Shown: positions 1 to 6,892, counted from the stretch's first letter. The stretch: 7,152 nt of DNA from Sedimenticola sp. (GCA_027023915.1 JALVUB010000173.1:1-7152), one strand, 5' to 3'. Program-made: numbers and translations. The notes: generated by a model not told the origin, from the sequence alone.

Positions 1-1
1 C

Positions 2-823
2 GTCAACACCCACGTGGGGGTGGATCTGCCCTTTGACGAGCTGAAGGCCAAATTCGACGCTGTGGTGCTGGCCGGTGGCTCGGAGCAGCCCCGCGACCTG
101 CCGGTGCCGGGGCGGGAGCTGAAAGGGGTCCACTTCGCCATGGAGTTCCTCACCGCCAACTCCAGGGTGGTGCAGGGGGTGCCCGGCGCCGAGCGTCACC
201 TCATCAGCGCCGAGGGAAAGGACGTGGTGGTGATCGGTGGCGGCGATACCGGCTCCGACTGCGTGGGAACCTCCAACCGCCACGGCGCCCACTCGGTGAC
301 CCAGCTCGAGCTGATGCCGATGCCGCCCGAGAAGGAGGTGAAGGAGGTCACCTGGCCCGACTGGCCGCACAAGCTGCGCACCTCCACCTCCCAGGAGGAG
401 GGGTGCGAGCGGATGTGGCAGGTGCTCACCAAGGAGTTCCTCGACGACGGCAAGGGCCAGGTGCGGGCGCTGCGCTGCGTGCGCGTGGACTGGAAGAAGG
501 ACGATCAGGGCCGCTGGCAGATGTCAGAGGTGGAGGGGAGCGAGTTCGAACTCAAGGCCGACCTAGTGCTGCTGGCCATGGGCTTTCTCCACCCGGTGCA
601 TGAAGGGATGCTGGAGCAGGCCGGCGTGGAACTGGACGAGAGAGGCAACGTCAAGGGCGGCACGGAGGGGCCCAGGGCCTACCACACCTCGGTGGAGGGG
701 GTCTTCGCCGCCGGCGACATGCGCCGCGGCCAGTCGCTGGTGGTCTGGGCCATCCGCGAGGGGCGCCAGTGCGCGCGGGCGGTGGACGAGTACCTCACCG
801 GGCGCACCATACTGCCGCGCTGA
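2..823 (+). CDS. gltD: Glutamate synthase [NADPH] small subunit (beta chain), C-terminal part; 5' end outside the window
   Basis: The small subunit of glutamate synthase passes electrons from NADPH through FAD and iron-sulfur clusters to the large subunit GltB, which makes glutamate from glutamine and 2-oxoglutarate in the cytoplasm. The reading frame is open from base 2, so the N-terminal cysteine cluster domain and part of the FAD domain lie upstream of the window. About 273 residues are visible. They include AVVLAGGSEQPRDLPVPG (end of the first dinucleotide fold), the NADPH-binding glycine motif VVVIGGGDTGSDC near base 224, and the C-terminal FAD motif GVFAAGDMRRGQSLVVWAI around bases 700-755, all typical of GltD. 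The GTG at base 14 is internal and not a start. The stop is TGA at 821-823. The gene converges on hemE, with a repeat-bearing spacer between them. gltB would be expected upstream. Identification is firm; related GltD-like oxidoreductases are the only alternative. Confidence 0.95.
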   Translation, partial: VNTHVGVDLPFDELKAKFDAVVLAGGSEQPRDLPVPGRELKGVHFAMEFLTANSRVVQGVPGAERHLISAEGKDVVVIGGGDTGSDCVGTSNRHGAHSVTQLELMPMPPEKEVKEVTWPDWPHKLRTSTSQEEGCERMWQVLTKEFLDDGKGQVRALRCVRVDWKKDDQGRWQMSEVEGSEFELKADLVLLAMGFLHPVHEGMLEQAGVELDERGNVKGGTEGPRAYHTSVEGVFAAGDMRRGQSLVVWAIREGRQCARAVDEYLTGRTILPR

Positions 824-851
824 CGAAACTTTTTTCCAAGGAAAGCTGGGA

Positions 852-959
852 GGCTGGTGGGGACTCCTGCCTGGCGGGGTTTCGGCAGCAGGGATGCTGC
901 CGCAAAGCCTACAGGGATGTATTCACGGCGTCCCCGCCAGGTAGGAGCCCCCGCCGGCC
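852..959 (+). repeat. Palindromic intergenic repeat, copy 1: long stem enclosing two GGGA-loop hairpins
   Basis: The arms 852-879 and 932-959 can pair over 28 positions. The inner 21 (859-879 with 932-952) carry only two differences from perfect complementarity, one of which is a G-U pair in RNA. Inside are two hairpins. The first is CGGCAGCA-GGGA-TGCTGCCG (883-902), a perfect 8-bp stem. The second is TACA-GGGA-TGTA (910-921), followed by TTCACGGCGTCC. The element begins 28 bases after the gltD stop, so it could be part of the gltD 3' untranslated RNA. The second hairpin, with its flanks, matches 11 of 12 positions of the CsrA selection consensus RUACARGGAUGU. A structurally matching second copy lies at 6920-7013. 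No U-run follows, so it is not a classical intrinsic terminator. It could be a dispersed repeat, a mobile element remnant, an RNA-protein binding cassette, or a transcript end protector. The fold is seen directly; function is inferred. Confidence 0.75.
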
Positions 960-991
960 CGGCGACGGTGTTGGGGTCAGCCGCGCAACCT

Positions 992-1009
992 GTCGGGCTG
1001 AAGCCCGAC
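992..1009. repeat. Short REP-like palindrome between convergent gltD and hemE
   Basis: GTCGGGCTGAAGCCCGAC is a perfect palindromic stem: 7 bp closing a TGAA loop on the plus strand, or TTCA on the minus strand. On the minus strand it is preceded by GTAG, giving a GTAGGTCGGGCTTCAGCCC-type sequence like those dispersed between genes in several proteobacteria; that resemblance is from memory. It lies 51 to 68 bases past the hemE stop and about 170 bases past the gltD stop. It could stop or pause transcription from both sides, but there is no T-run on either strand, so an efficient Rho-independent terminator is unlikely. Confidence 0.5.
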
Positions 1010-1059
1010 CTACCGAAGGGTTTCCGTTGGGATCCGCGCTCGTCTCGTGAGTTGGCGGA

Positions 1060-2124
1060 TCACTGGTGATAGGGCCGGCTCAGCTCATGCACGGCATCGA
1101 TCATGGCCTTGGCGTGATCGGGATCGATGGTGGGGTGGATGCCGTGGCCCAGGTTGAAGACGTGGCCGCTTCCCGATCCATAGCTTTCCAGCACTTTTGC
1201 CACCGAGCGGCGGATTGCTTCCGGTGAAGCGTAGAGTACGCAGGGGTCAAGGTTGCCCTGCAGCGCCACCCGGTCACCCACCCGGCGGCGGGCTTCGCCG
1301 ATGTCGATAGTCCAGTCCAAGCCCAGTGCGTCGGCGCCGCTGTCCGCCATCGCCTCCAACCACTGGCCCCCACCTTTCGTAAAGAGGATCACCGGCACCC
1401 GGCGTCCTTCCGACTCTTTGGTCAGACCGGAGACGATGCGCTCCATGTAGGCCAGTGAAAAGTTTTTGAAGTCGTCCGGCGTCAATACCCCGCCCCAGGT
1501 GTCGAAGATCATCACCGCCTGGGCGCCGGCGGCGATCTGGGCGTTGAGATAGGCGGTCACCGCTTCCGCCAGCTTGGCCAGCAGGGCGTGCATCAGCTCG
1601 GGACGGTCGAACATCATCCCCTTGGCGATGGCAAAGTTCTTGGCGCTTCCCCCTTCCACCATGTAGGTGGCCAGGGTCCAGGGGCTGCCGGAAAAGCCGA
1701 TCAGCGGCACCCGGCCGTCCAGTTCCCGGCGAATGGTGCGTACCGCGTCCATCACGTAGCGCAACTCCTCTTCGGGATCGGGAATGGGCAGGGCCTCCAC
1801 CGCCGCCTGGTCGCGCACCGGATGGCGGAAGCGCGGTCCTTCTCCCTCTTCGAAATAGAGCCCCAGACCCATGGCGTCGGGCACCGTGAGGATGTCGGAA
1901 AAGAGGATGGCGGCGTCCAGGTCGAACCGCTCCAGGGGCTGGATGGTCACCTCGCAGGCCAGCTCGGGGGTGCGGCAGAGGGTCATGAAGTCCCCCGCCT
2001 TCTCCCGGGTGGCGCGGTATTCGGGCAGATAGCGCCCCGCCTGGCGCATCATCCAGACGGGGGTCACATCCACGGGCTCGCGCAGCAGGGCGCGCAGCAG
2101 CCGGTCATTTTTCAAAGGTGTCAT
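1060..2124 (-). CDS. hemE: Uroporphyrinogen decarboxylase
   Basis: This cytoplasmic, cofactor-free enzyme removes four carboxyl groups from uroporphyrinogen III to give coproporphyrinogen III in haem synthesis. The 354-residue product has the usual family length and is complete. Landmarks include the N-terminal signature WMMRQAGRYLPEYR (residues 24-37), FSDIL with the substrate-binding aspartate D77, GFSGSPWTLATYMVEG with Y154, and HGIHP with H327. These correspond to the known active-site residues of the family. The ATG at 2124 begins the conserved N terminus (MTPLKNDRLLRALL). Its Shine-Dalgarno is weak (GGAT about 7 bases upstream). The 76-base gap after gcvPB contains no convincing terminator, so readthrough from the gcv operon is possible, but a separate promoter cannot be excluded. 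In some pseudomonads, as I recall, hemE lies in the same direction beyond gltD; here the two genes converge. Confidence 0.97.
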   Translation of the reverse strand: MTPLKNDRLLRALLREPVDVTPVWMMRQAGRYLPEYRATREKAGDFMTLCRTPELACEVTIQPLERFDLDAAILFSDILTVPDAMGLGLYFEEGEGPRFRHPVRDQAAVEALPIPDPEEELRYVMDAVRTIRRELDGRVPLIGFSGSPWTLATYMVEGGSAKNFAIAKGMMFDRPELMHALLAKLAEAVTAYLNAQIAAGAQAVMIFDTWGGVLTPDDFKNFSLAYMERIVSGLTKESEGRRVPVILFTKGGGQWLEAMADSGADALGLDWTIDIGEARRRVGDRVALQGNLDPCVLYASPEAIRRSVAKVLESYGSGSGHVFNLGHGIHPTIDPDHAKAMIDAVHELSRPYHQ

Positions 2125-2200
2125 GGGGAGATCCAGAAAAAAGAAAACCTGACAATTCTACTTTTTCAACCGGGGTAGCACCAGCAAACGGGTGTTGGTT

Positions 2201-3655
2201 TCACCTGTTTTCCCCTTGCCATTTCAGGTCAAGCTGGCGCGCCGCGCGCACGTCGTCCAGCCGCCGCACCGGCAGATTCCAGGGGGCGCCCTTCACCTTT
2301 TCCGGCGCCTGTTCCGCCTCTTCGCGGATCTTCACCATGGCCTCGACGAAGGCGTCCAGCGCCTCCTTCGCCTCGGTCTCGGTGGGCTCAATGAGAAAGC
2401 ACTCGGGCACCAGCAGGGGGAAGTAGGTGGTGGGGGCGTGCATGTCGTAATCGAGCAGCCGCTTGGCAAAGTCCATGGCGCTCACCCCCAGCGCCTTCGC
2501 CTCGGGCTTGAGGGTGATGATGAACTCGTGGGTGGCGCGCCGCTCGGGGTAGGCGGCGGTGAAGCCCGCTTCCACCATGCGTTTCATCAGGTAGTTTGCG
2601 TTCAGGGTGGAGAAGTCGGCCACCCGCTTCATCCCCTCGGCGCCGAGCATCCTGGCATAGATGTAGGCTCGCAACAGGATGCCGGCGTTGCCGCCGAAGG
2701 CACTGAGTCGGCCAATGGTGTCGGGACGCTCCCTCTCGGTGAGCAGGCGGTAGTCGTGGCCGTCGTAATCCACCAGGGGCACCGGCAGGTAGGGGGCCAG
2801 GCGCTCGCTCACCCCCACGGGGCCGGCGCCGGGGCCGCCGCCGCCGTGGGGGGTGGAGAAGGTCTTGTGCAGGTTGACGTGAATGACATCGAAACCCATG
2901 TCGCCGGGCCGCACCCGGCCGAGGATGGCGTTGAGGTTGGCGCCGTCGTAGTAGAGCAGCCCGCCCGCCTCGTGGACCATCCGGGCGATGGTGTCGATGT
3001 GGCGCTCGAAGACCCCCAGGGTGGAGGGGTTGGTGAGCATGATGCCGGCGGTCTGGGGCCCCAGGGCCGCCTCCAGCGCCTCCAGGTCCACGTCGCCCGA
3101 TGGCAGGGTGGGGATCTCGCGCGCCTGGTAGCCGCACATCACCGCCGAGGCGGGGTTGGTGCCGTGGGCGGCGTCGGGCACCAGGATCTCGCGCCGCTCG
3201 TGGTCGCCGCGCGCGTCGTGGTAAGCGCGGATCATGGCCACGCCGGCGAACTCCCCCTGGGCGCCCGCCATGGGGGCCAGGGAAACCGCCGCCATGCCGG
3301 TGACCGACTTGAGGATCTCCTGCAAGTCGTACATGGCGCTCAGGAACCCCTGGCTGTGGCTCTCCGGCGCCAGGGGATGGCGGTCCACCAGCCCCGGCAG
3401 CATGGCCAGGCTGTTGCAGGCCCTGGGGTTGTACTTCATGGTGCAGGAGCCCAGCGGGTAGAACTGGGTGTCGATGGAGAAGTTCTTCTGCGACAGCCGG
3501 GTGTAGTGGCGCACTGCCTGCAGCTCGGAGACCTCCGGCAGGCGCGGCCGCTTGCGGCGGCGGAACGCCTCGGGAATCCCCTCCAGCGGGGCCTGGTCGG
3601 CCGGCGCCTGGGCCTGTGCGCGGCGGCCGGGACGGGAGTGTTCGAAGATCAGCAT
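2201..3655 (-). CDS. gcvPB: Glycine dehydrogenase (decarboxylating) subunit 2, glycine cleavage P-protein beta
   Basis: With GcvPA this forms the pyridoxal-phosphate enzyme that decarboxylates glycine and passes the aminomethyl group to lipoylated GcvH. The product is 484 residues. It carries the conserved N terminus MLIFEHSRPGRR, the segment FYPLGSCTMKYNP (65-77), the AHGTNPASA loop (163-171), YYDGANLNA with D237, and the PLP-binding lysine K264 in HVNLHKTFSTPHGGGGPG. This is therefore the catalytic, PLP-binding half of the P-protein. The ATG at 3655 is chosen because MLIFE is the standard start of this family. The frame stays open far upstream, but only as antisense-like sequence over gcvPA. 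The gene starts 14 bases after the gcvPA stop, with a weak GGAA ribosome site. A run of arginine and lysine near residues 32-38 belongs to the variable N-terminal extension. It is the last gcv gene before hemE. Confidence 0.96.
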   Translation of the reverse strand: MLIFEHSRPGRRAQAQAPADQAPLEGIPEAFRRRKRPRLPEVSELQAVRHYTRLSQKNFSIDTQFYPLGSCTMKYNPRACNSLAMLPGLVDRHPLAPESHSQGFLSAMYDLQEILKSVTGMAAVSLAPMAGAQGEFAGVAMIRAYHDARGDHERREILVPDAAHGTNPASAVMCGYQAREIPTLPSGDVDLEALEAALGPQTAGIMLTNPSTLGVFERHIDTIARMVHEAGGLLYYDGANLNAILGRVRPGDMGFDVIHVNLHKTFSTPHGGGGPGAGPVGVSERLAPYLPVPLVDYDGHDYRLLTERERPDTIGRLSAFGGNAGILLRAYIYARMLGAEGMKRVADFSTLNANYLMKRMVEAGFTAAYPERRATHEFIITLKPEAKALGVSAMDFAKRLLDYDMHAPTTYFPLLVPECFLIEPTETEAKEALDAFVEAMVKIREEAEQAPEKVKGAPWNLPVRRLDDVRAARQLDLKWQGENR

Positions 3656-3669
3656 GGCTTGTTCCGGGG

Positions 3670-5076
3670 TTACAGATCGATTCGCGCCATGGTGGCGCAG
3701 GCGCCCTGGCGGCGGGTGGCGAGCACCCGCTGGAGGTTTTGGGCGTACTTCTCCAGGTCGTCCGGGGTGCGGGTCTCGGTGGCGCACACCAGCAGGCAGT
3801 TCTCCAGCTCCGGGTAGTCGCCGCCCAGGTGGTGGCCGCCAAGAATGTTGTGGGCGGCCAGGGTGCGCAGCACCTGGGGCACTTCCATGGGCAGGCGCAG
3901 CACCCGCTCGTGAAACACCGGGCCGGAGAAGCGCGGCGCGATCTCCTCGTCCAGGGCGGTGAGCTTCCCTACCAGGGCGTTCAGGTTGGCGTGACAGGCG
4001 CCGGCCACCCGCGCCAGGCCGTCGGCCCCCAGCAGCGCCATGTGGATGGTGGCGGCGGTGACCATCAGCCCCTGGTTGGTGCAGATGTTGGAGGTGGCCT
4101 TGGAGCGGCGGATGTGCTGCTCGCGCGCCTGCAGGGTGAGGGCGAAGCCGGGCTTGCCGTCGAGATCCACCGTGCGGCCGATGATGCGCCCCGGCATCTG
4201 CCGCACGTGCTGCTTGCGGCAGGTCATGAAGCCGAAGTAGGGCCCGCCGGAGCTGAGCGGTGCCCCCAGGGGCTGACCGTCGCCGCAGGCGATGTCCACC
4301 CCCTTTTCGCCCCATTCGCCGGGCGGCTGGAGCACCGCCATGGCCAGCGGGTTGACCACGGCGATGGCCAGCAGGCCGTTGCGGTGGGCCCAGTCGGTGA
4401 GCTGGTCCACCGGCTCGAGCACACCGAAGAAGTTGGGCTGGGGGATCACCAGGGCGGCGAAGTCACTGCCGGCGTGGGTTTCCAGGGCGTCGAGGTCGGT
4501 CTGGCCGGTGGTGTCGTCGAAGGGGAGTTCCACCAGCTCGATGCCCTGGTTGCGCACGATGGTGTGGACGGTGCCGCGGTAGGCCGGGTGCAGGCTGCGC
4601 GGCACCAGCACCCGCTTCGACTTCGATTTGCGGTTGGCGCGCACCGCCATCAGCACCGCCTCGGCCAGGGCGGAGGCGCCGTCGTAGAGCGAGGCGTTGG
4701 AGACCTCCATGGCCATCAGTTCGGCCATCATGGTCTGGTACTCGTAGAGGAGTTGCAGGGTGCCCTGGCTCGCTTCCGCCTGGTAGGGGGTGTAGGCGGT
4801 GTAGAACTCGCCCCGGGTGGCGATCTGCCAGACGGCGGCCGGCACATGGTGGTCGTAGGCGCCGGCGCCGATGAAGCAGATGCCGCCGCTGTCCTGGCGC
4901 GCCTTCTCCTGCATCAGGCGGGTGATCTCCATCTCGCTCAGGGCCGGGCCTACGCCTTCCAGGGTGTTGGCGCGCAGGGATTCGGGAATTTCGTCGAAAA
5001 GATCATCGATGCTGGAGACGCCAATGGTTTCCAGCATCTCGCGGATCTCTTCCTCGGTGTGGGGGATGAAGGGCAT
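3670..5076 (-). CDS. gcvPA: Glycine dehydrogenase (decarboxylating) subunit 1, glycine cleavage P-protein alpha
   Basis: This is the partner of GcvPB in the split form of glycine decarboxylase; many bacteria such as E. coli have the two halves fused. The 468-residue product starts MPFIPHTEEEIREMLETIGV, the usual GcvPA beginning. It contains FIGAGAYDHHVPAAV, FYTAYTPYQAEASQGTLQ, NASLYDGASALAEA, PQPNFFGVLEP and GDGQPLGAPLSSGGPYFGF. The latter is the position equivalent to the PLP loop, but here without the PLP lysine, as expected for the non-catalytic half. The ATG at 5076 is preferred over one 12 codons upstream, because the upstream choice adds a non-conserved extension that would overlap the gcvH stop. 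A GGAAGAG ribosome site inside the last gcvH codons supports it. It starts 4 bases after the gcvH stop, suggesting translational coupling, and ends 14 bases before gcvPB. Confidence 0.96.
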   Translation of the reverse strand: MPFIPHTEEEIREMLETIGVSSIDDLFDEIPESLRANTLEGVGPALSEMEITRLMQEKARQDSGGICFIGAGAYDHHVPAAVWQIATRGEFYTAYTPYQAEASQGTLQLLYEYQTMMAELMAMEVSNASLYDGASALAEAVLMAVRANRKSKSKRVLVPRSLHPAYRGTVHTIVRNQGIELVELPFDDTTGQTDLDALETHAGSDFAALVIPQPNFFGVLEPVDQLTDWAHRNGLLAIAVVNPLAMAVLQPPGEWGEKGVDIACGDGQPLGAPLSSGGPYFGFMTCRKQHVRQMPGRIIGRTVDLDGKPGFALTLQAREQHIRRSKATSNICTNQGLMVTAATIHMALLGADGLARVAGACHANLNALVGKLTALDEEIAPRFSGPVFHERVLRLPMEVPQVLRTLAAHNILGGHHLGGDYPELENCLLVCATETRTPDDLEKYAQNLQRVLATRRQGACATMARIDL

Positions 5077-5080
5077 GGAT

Positions 5081-5473
5081 TCAGTGCTCTTCCGCTTCCA
5101 CCGCCTCGGCATAGGCGGCGGCGTCCATCAGGTTGTCGAGCTGGGCGGGATCGGCCATCTTCAGCTTGAAGATCCAGGCCTCGTAAGGCGCTTCGTTGAT
5201 CGCCTCCGGGCTGTCGGCCAGGGATTCATTCACTTCCACCACCTCGCCGTCCAGGGGGCTGTAGACATCGGCGGCGGCCTTCACCGACTCCACCACCGCG
5301 CACTCGGCCCCAGCGCCCAGGTCGGTGCCCGTTTCCGGTAGTTCCACATAGACCAGGTCGCCAAGCAGCTCCTGGGCGTGGTCGGTGATGCCCACGGCAA
5401 CAATGCCGTCGCCCTCGTCGCGCGCCCATTCATGGGTGCTGGTGTATTTCAGGTCGTCTGGTATTTCGCTCAT
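5081..5473 (-). CDS. gcvH: Glycine cleavage system H protein, lipoyl carrier
   Basis: GcvH is the small mobile carrier of the glycine cleavage complex; its lipoyl arm visits the P, T and L proteins. The 130-residue length is normal. It begins MSEIPDDLKYTSTHEW and carries the lipoylation motif ESVKAAADVYSP, with the modified lysine at K65. VGITDHAQELLGDLVYVELP (27-46) and the C-terminal YEAWIFKLK segment are also typical. The ATG at 5473 has a strong AAGGAG ribosome site ten bases upstream, within the 24-base gap after gcvT. The protein is acidic, as usual for the family. The lipoate-attaching enzymes are not in the window. Confidence 0.97.
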   Translation of the reverse strand: MSEIPDDLKYTSTHEWARDEGDGIVAVGITDHAQELLGDLVYVELPETGTDLGAGAECAVVESVKAAADVYSPLDGEVVEVNESLADSPEAINEAPYEAWIFKLKMADPAQLDNLMDAAAYAEAVEAEEH

Positions 5474-5497
5474 GGTGCCGAATCTCCTTCAGTGAAG

Positions 5498-6586
5498 TTA
5501 CGCCTCGATACACGCCTTGCCGTGCCGCACGAACGGGGGCTTCACCAGCCGCACCGGCAGCCGGCGACCGCGGATCTCCACCATCAGATCATCTCCGGCG
5601 TCGGGCGAGATGCGCGCCAGGGCGATGGCCCTCCCCAGGGTGGGTGAAAAGCCGCCCGAGGTGATCTCCCCCACTTCGTGCTCGCCGTCAAACAGTTTTT
5701 GATGATTGCGCAAAACGCCCTTGCCTTCCAGCACCAGGCCGGTGAAGTGGCGCAGGTTACCCTGTTCCTGTTGGGCTTCGAGGGCCTGGCGGCCGACGAA
5801 GCCCCGCCCGGCATCGCGCAGATCCACGGTCCAGGCGAGGCCTGATTCCAAGGGGGTCACCGATTCGTCCATGTCGCTGCCATAGAGGTTCATGCCTGCC
5901 TCCAGCCGCAGGGTGTCGCGCGCCCCCAGGCCGCAGGGCCTTACCCCGGCTTCCACCAGAGCGTTCCAGAAAGGCACCACTGCGTCGTCGGGCAGCATGA
6001 TCTCAAAGCCGTCTTCGCCGGTGTAGCCGGTGCGCGCCACGAACCATTCGCCGTCGGTCGCCGCTTGGAACGGAATGAGAGCTTCCGCCTTCGCACGCAG
6101 GGATTCGGGCAGCAGTGGCACCGTTTTCTCCCGGGCGTTGGGGCCCTGTGCCGCGATCATGCCCAGGTCCCGGCGCGGGCGGATCTCCACCCCGAAGGAG
6201 GCCGCCTGCTCCTCCAGCCAGGCGAGATCCTTTTCGGTGGTGGCGGCGTTGACCACCATGCGGTACCACTGCTCGTCCATGAAATAGGTGATGAGATCGT
6301 CGATGACGCCGCCGTCGTCGCGCAGCATGCAGGAGTAGAGCGCCTTGCCCGGCTGGGTGAGCCGGGCCACGTCGTTGGCCAGCAGGTGGCGGAGGAAGGG
6401 CTTCGCCTGTTCGCCGCGAATGTCCACCACCGTCATGTGGCAGACATCGAAGAGGCCGGCGTCGTTGCGCACGGCGTGGTGCTCCTCGATCTGGGAGCCG
6501 TAGTGGATGGGCATCTCCCAGCCGCCGAAGGGCACCATGCGGGCGCCCAGGTCGCGGTGGGTCTGGTTGAGGATGGTCTTTTGCAC
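5498..6586 (-). CDS. gcvT: Glycine cleavage system T protein, aminomethyltransferase
   Basis: GcvT takes the aminomethyl group from lipoylated GcvH, releases ammonia and transfers the one-carbon unit to tetrahydrofolate to make 5,10-methylene-tetrahydrofolate. The 362-residue product has the family length. It contains GARMVPFGGWEMPIHYGSQI (14-33), GGVIDDLITY (92-101, with the conserved aspartates D96 and D97), GYTGEDGFEI, and GARDTLRLEAGMNLYG. It ends with the barrel-domain motifs GFVGRQAL and GEITSGGFSPTLGRAIALA. The usual DVSHM is DVCHM here (47-51), a mild substitution. The start is GTG at 6586. No in-frame ATG lies upstream, the conserved N terminus begins directly here, and a TGGAGG ribosome site lies 7 bases before it. 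This is the first gene of the operon and follows the glycine riboswitch. Confidence 0.96.
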   Translation of the reverse strand: MQKTILNQTHRDLGARMVPFGGWEMPIHYGSQIEEHHAVRNDAGLFDVCHMTVVDIRGEQAKPFLRHLLANDVARLTQPGKALYSCMLRDDGGVIDDLITYFMDEQWYRMVVNAATTEKDLAWLEEQAASFGVEIRPRRDLGMIAAQGPNAREKTVPLLPESLRAKAEALIPFQAATDGEWFVARTGYTGEDGFEIMLPDDAVVPFWNALVEAGVRPCGLGARDTLRLEAGMNLYGSDMDESVTPLESGLAWTVDLRDAGRGFVGRQALEAQQEQGNLRHFTGLVLEGKGVLRNHQKLFDGEHEVGEITSGGFSPTLGRAIALARISPDAGDDLMVEIRGRRLPVRLVKPPFVRHGKACIEA

Positions 6587-6587
6587 C

Positions 6588-6626
6588 AGGGGGCCTCCAG
6601 TTCGTTGATCTGGCTTGCCCGCCCCT
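6588..6626 (-). promoter_or_regulatory. Putative expression platform: hairpin enclosing the gcvT ribosome binding site
   Basis: Between aptamer 2 and the gcvT start, minus-strand AGGGG (6626-6622) can pair with CCCCT (6592-6588), enclosing the TGGAGG ribosome site (6599-6594). A smaller CCAG/CTGG pairing inside would also tie up part of that site. The outer helix shares bases 6625-6626 with the 3' strand of aptamer 2 helix P1 (6629-6625). Glycine-stabilised P1 and the masking hairpin would therefore compete by two bases. There is no U-rich terminator, so translational rather than transcriptional control is favoured. This is inferred from pairing only; the helix is short and the competition modest. 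Confidence 0.4.
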
Positions 6627-6872
6627 CTGTCCCGGTACCTGAGAGTTTGGCCGAGGAGCCTGTCCGACTCAGGCTGAATCTACTGCGCCGGTGGGACGAC
6701 GGGCCAAATTTTCCCGCTTTCTCGTTGCATAGTCCCTACTATGCGCCTCGAAACCGTGAAAATTTTTCCTCGCCGTCCCACCTTGCTCGCTACGATCCCC
6801 CTAAGTCGGACAGGCTCCTGGCCTGCCCCGTCGGTGGGCGCTTCAAGAGAAGCGAAGCGCCGCTCTCCAGAG
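6625..6872 (-). ncRNA. Glycine riboswitch aptamer 2, carrying a 166-bp insertion
   Basis: P1 is CUCUG (6872-6868) with CAGAG (6629-6625). P2 is GAGAG (6867-6863) with CUCUC (6645-6641). The next hairpin has a perfect 8-bp stem GGCGCUUC/GAAGCGCC (6861-6854 with 6844-6837). The core CACCGACGGGGCA follows, and the 3' core is AAACUCUCAGGUACCGGGAC. Between these cores lies the peripheral hairpin, reduced to GGCC/GGCC (6823-6820 with 6652-6649), whose loop holds the inserted element 6654-6819. Without the insertion the aptamer would be 82 bases, a normal size. The core CCGACGG differs by one base from the commoner CCGAAGG. Confidence 0.88.
6654..6819. mobile_element. MITE-like palindromic element inserted in riboswitch aptamer 2
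   Basis: The 166-bp segment has perfect 16-bp terminal inverted repeats, AGGAGCCTGTCCGACT (6654-6669) and its complement at 6804-6819, extending to 19 of 20. Further pairs nest inside: GGTGGGACG (6690-6698) with CGTCCCACC (6774-6782), AAATTTTC (6706-6713) with GAAAATTT (6758-6765), and an apical GCATAGT-CCCT-ACTATGC hairpin (6727-6744). It has no coding capacity of its own. The central AT-rich patches contrast with the GC-rich surroundings. The flanking GGCC on both sides may be a 4-bp target duplication or simply the riboswitch stem; the sequence alone cannot tell. Similar AGGAGCCTGTCCGACTTAGG-type repeats seem familiar from other proteobacterial genomes, but this could not be checked. A nonautonomous transposable element is the best reading. 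Confidence 0.75.
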
Positions 6873-6892
6873 TCGAGCTGTTGCCTCTAATG

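Noticed and set aside
2125..2200. Possible hemE promoter (TTGAAA or TTGTCA boxes on the minus strand) and possible gcvPB terminator, including a T-rich run near 2130-2145
   Set aside because: No -10 box of reasonable match lies at proper spacing, and the T-rich run has no GC-rich hairpin in front of it. Neither signal can be supported.
2192..3817. Long plus-strand open frame of about 540 codons opposite gcvPB
   Set aside because: It is the antisense of gcvPB, rich in valine, glycine and histidine as such shadows are, with no recognisable domain. High GC content makes stops rare.
2201..4315. A long minus-strand open frame extending gcvPB upstream by more than 200 codons, which might suggest a fusion or longer P-protein
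   Set aside because: The upstream part is out of frame with gcvPA and encodes arginine- and alanine-rich sequence typical of GC-rich shadow frames. The conserved GcvPB start MLIFE at 3655 and the intact gcvPA coding sequence explain the region.
2201..5076. Split P-protein (gcvPA plus gcvPB) as a broken gcvP
   Set aside because: Both halves have proper starts, stops and ribosome sites, and each has normal family length. The two-gene form is a known, common arrangement and not a frameshifted gcvP.
6727..6770. Possible promoter inside the 166-bp element reading toward gcvT (CATAGT as a -10)
   Set aside because: The nearest -35-like sequence is only about 13 bases away, and CATAGT is part of the perfect apical hairpin, so the match is better explained by the palindrome.
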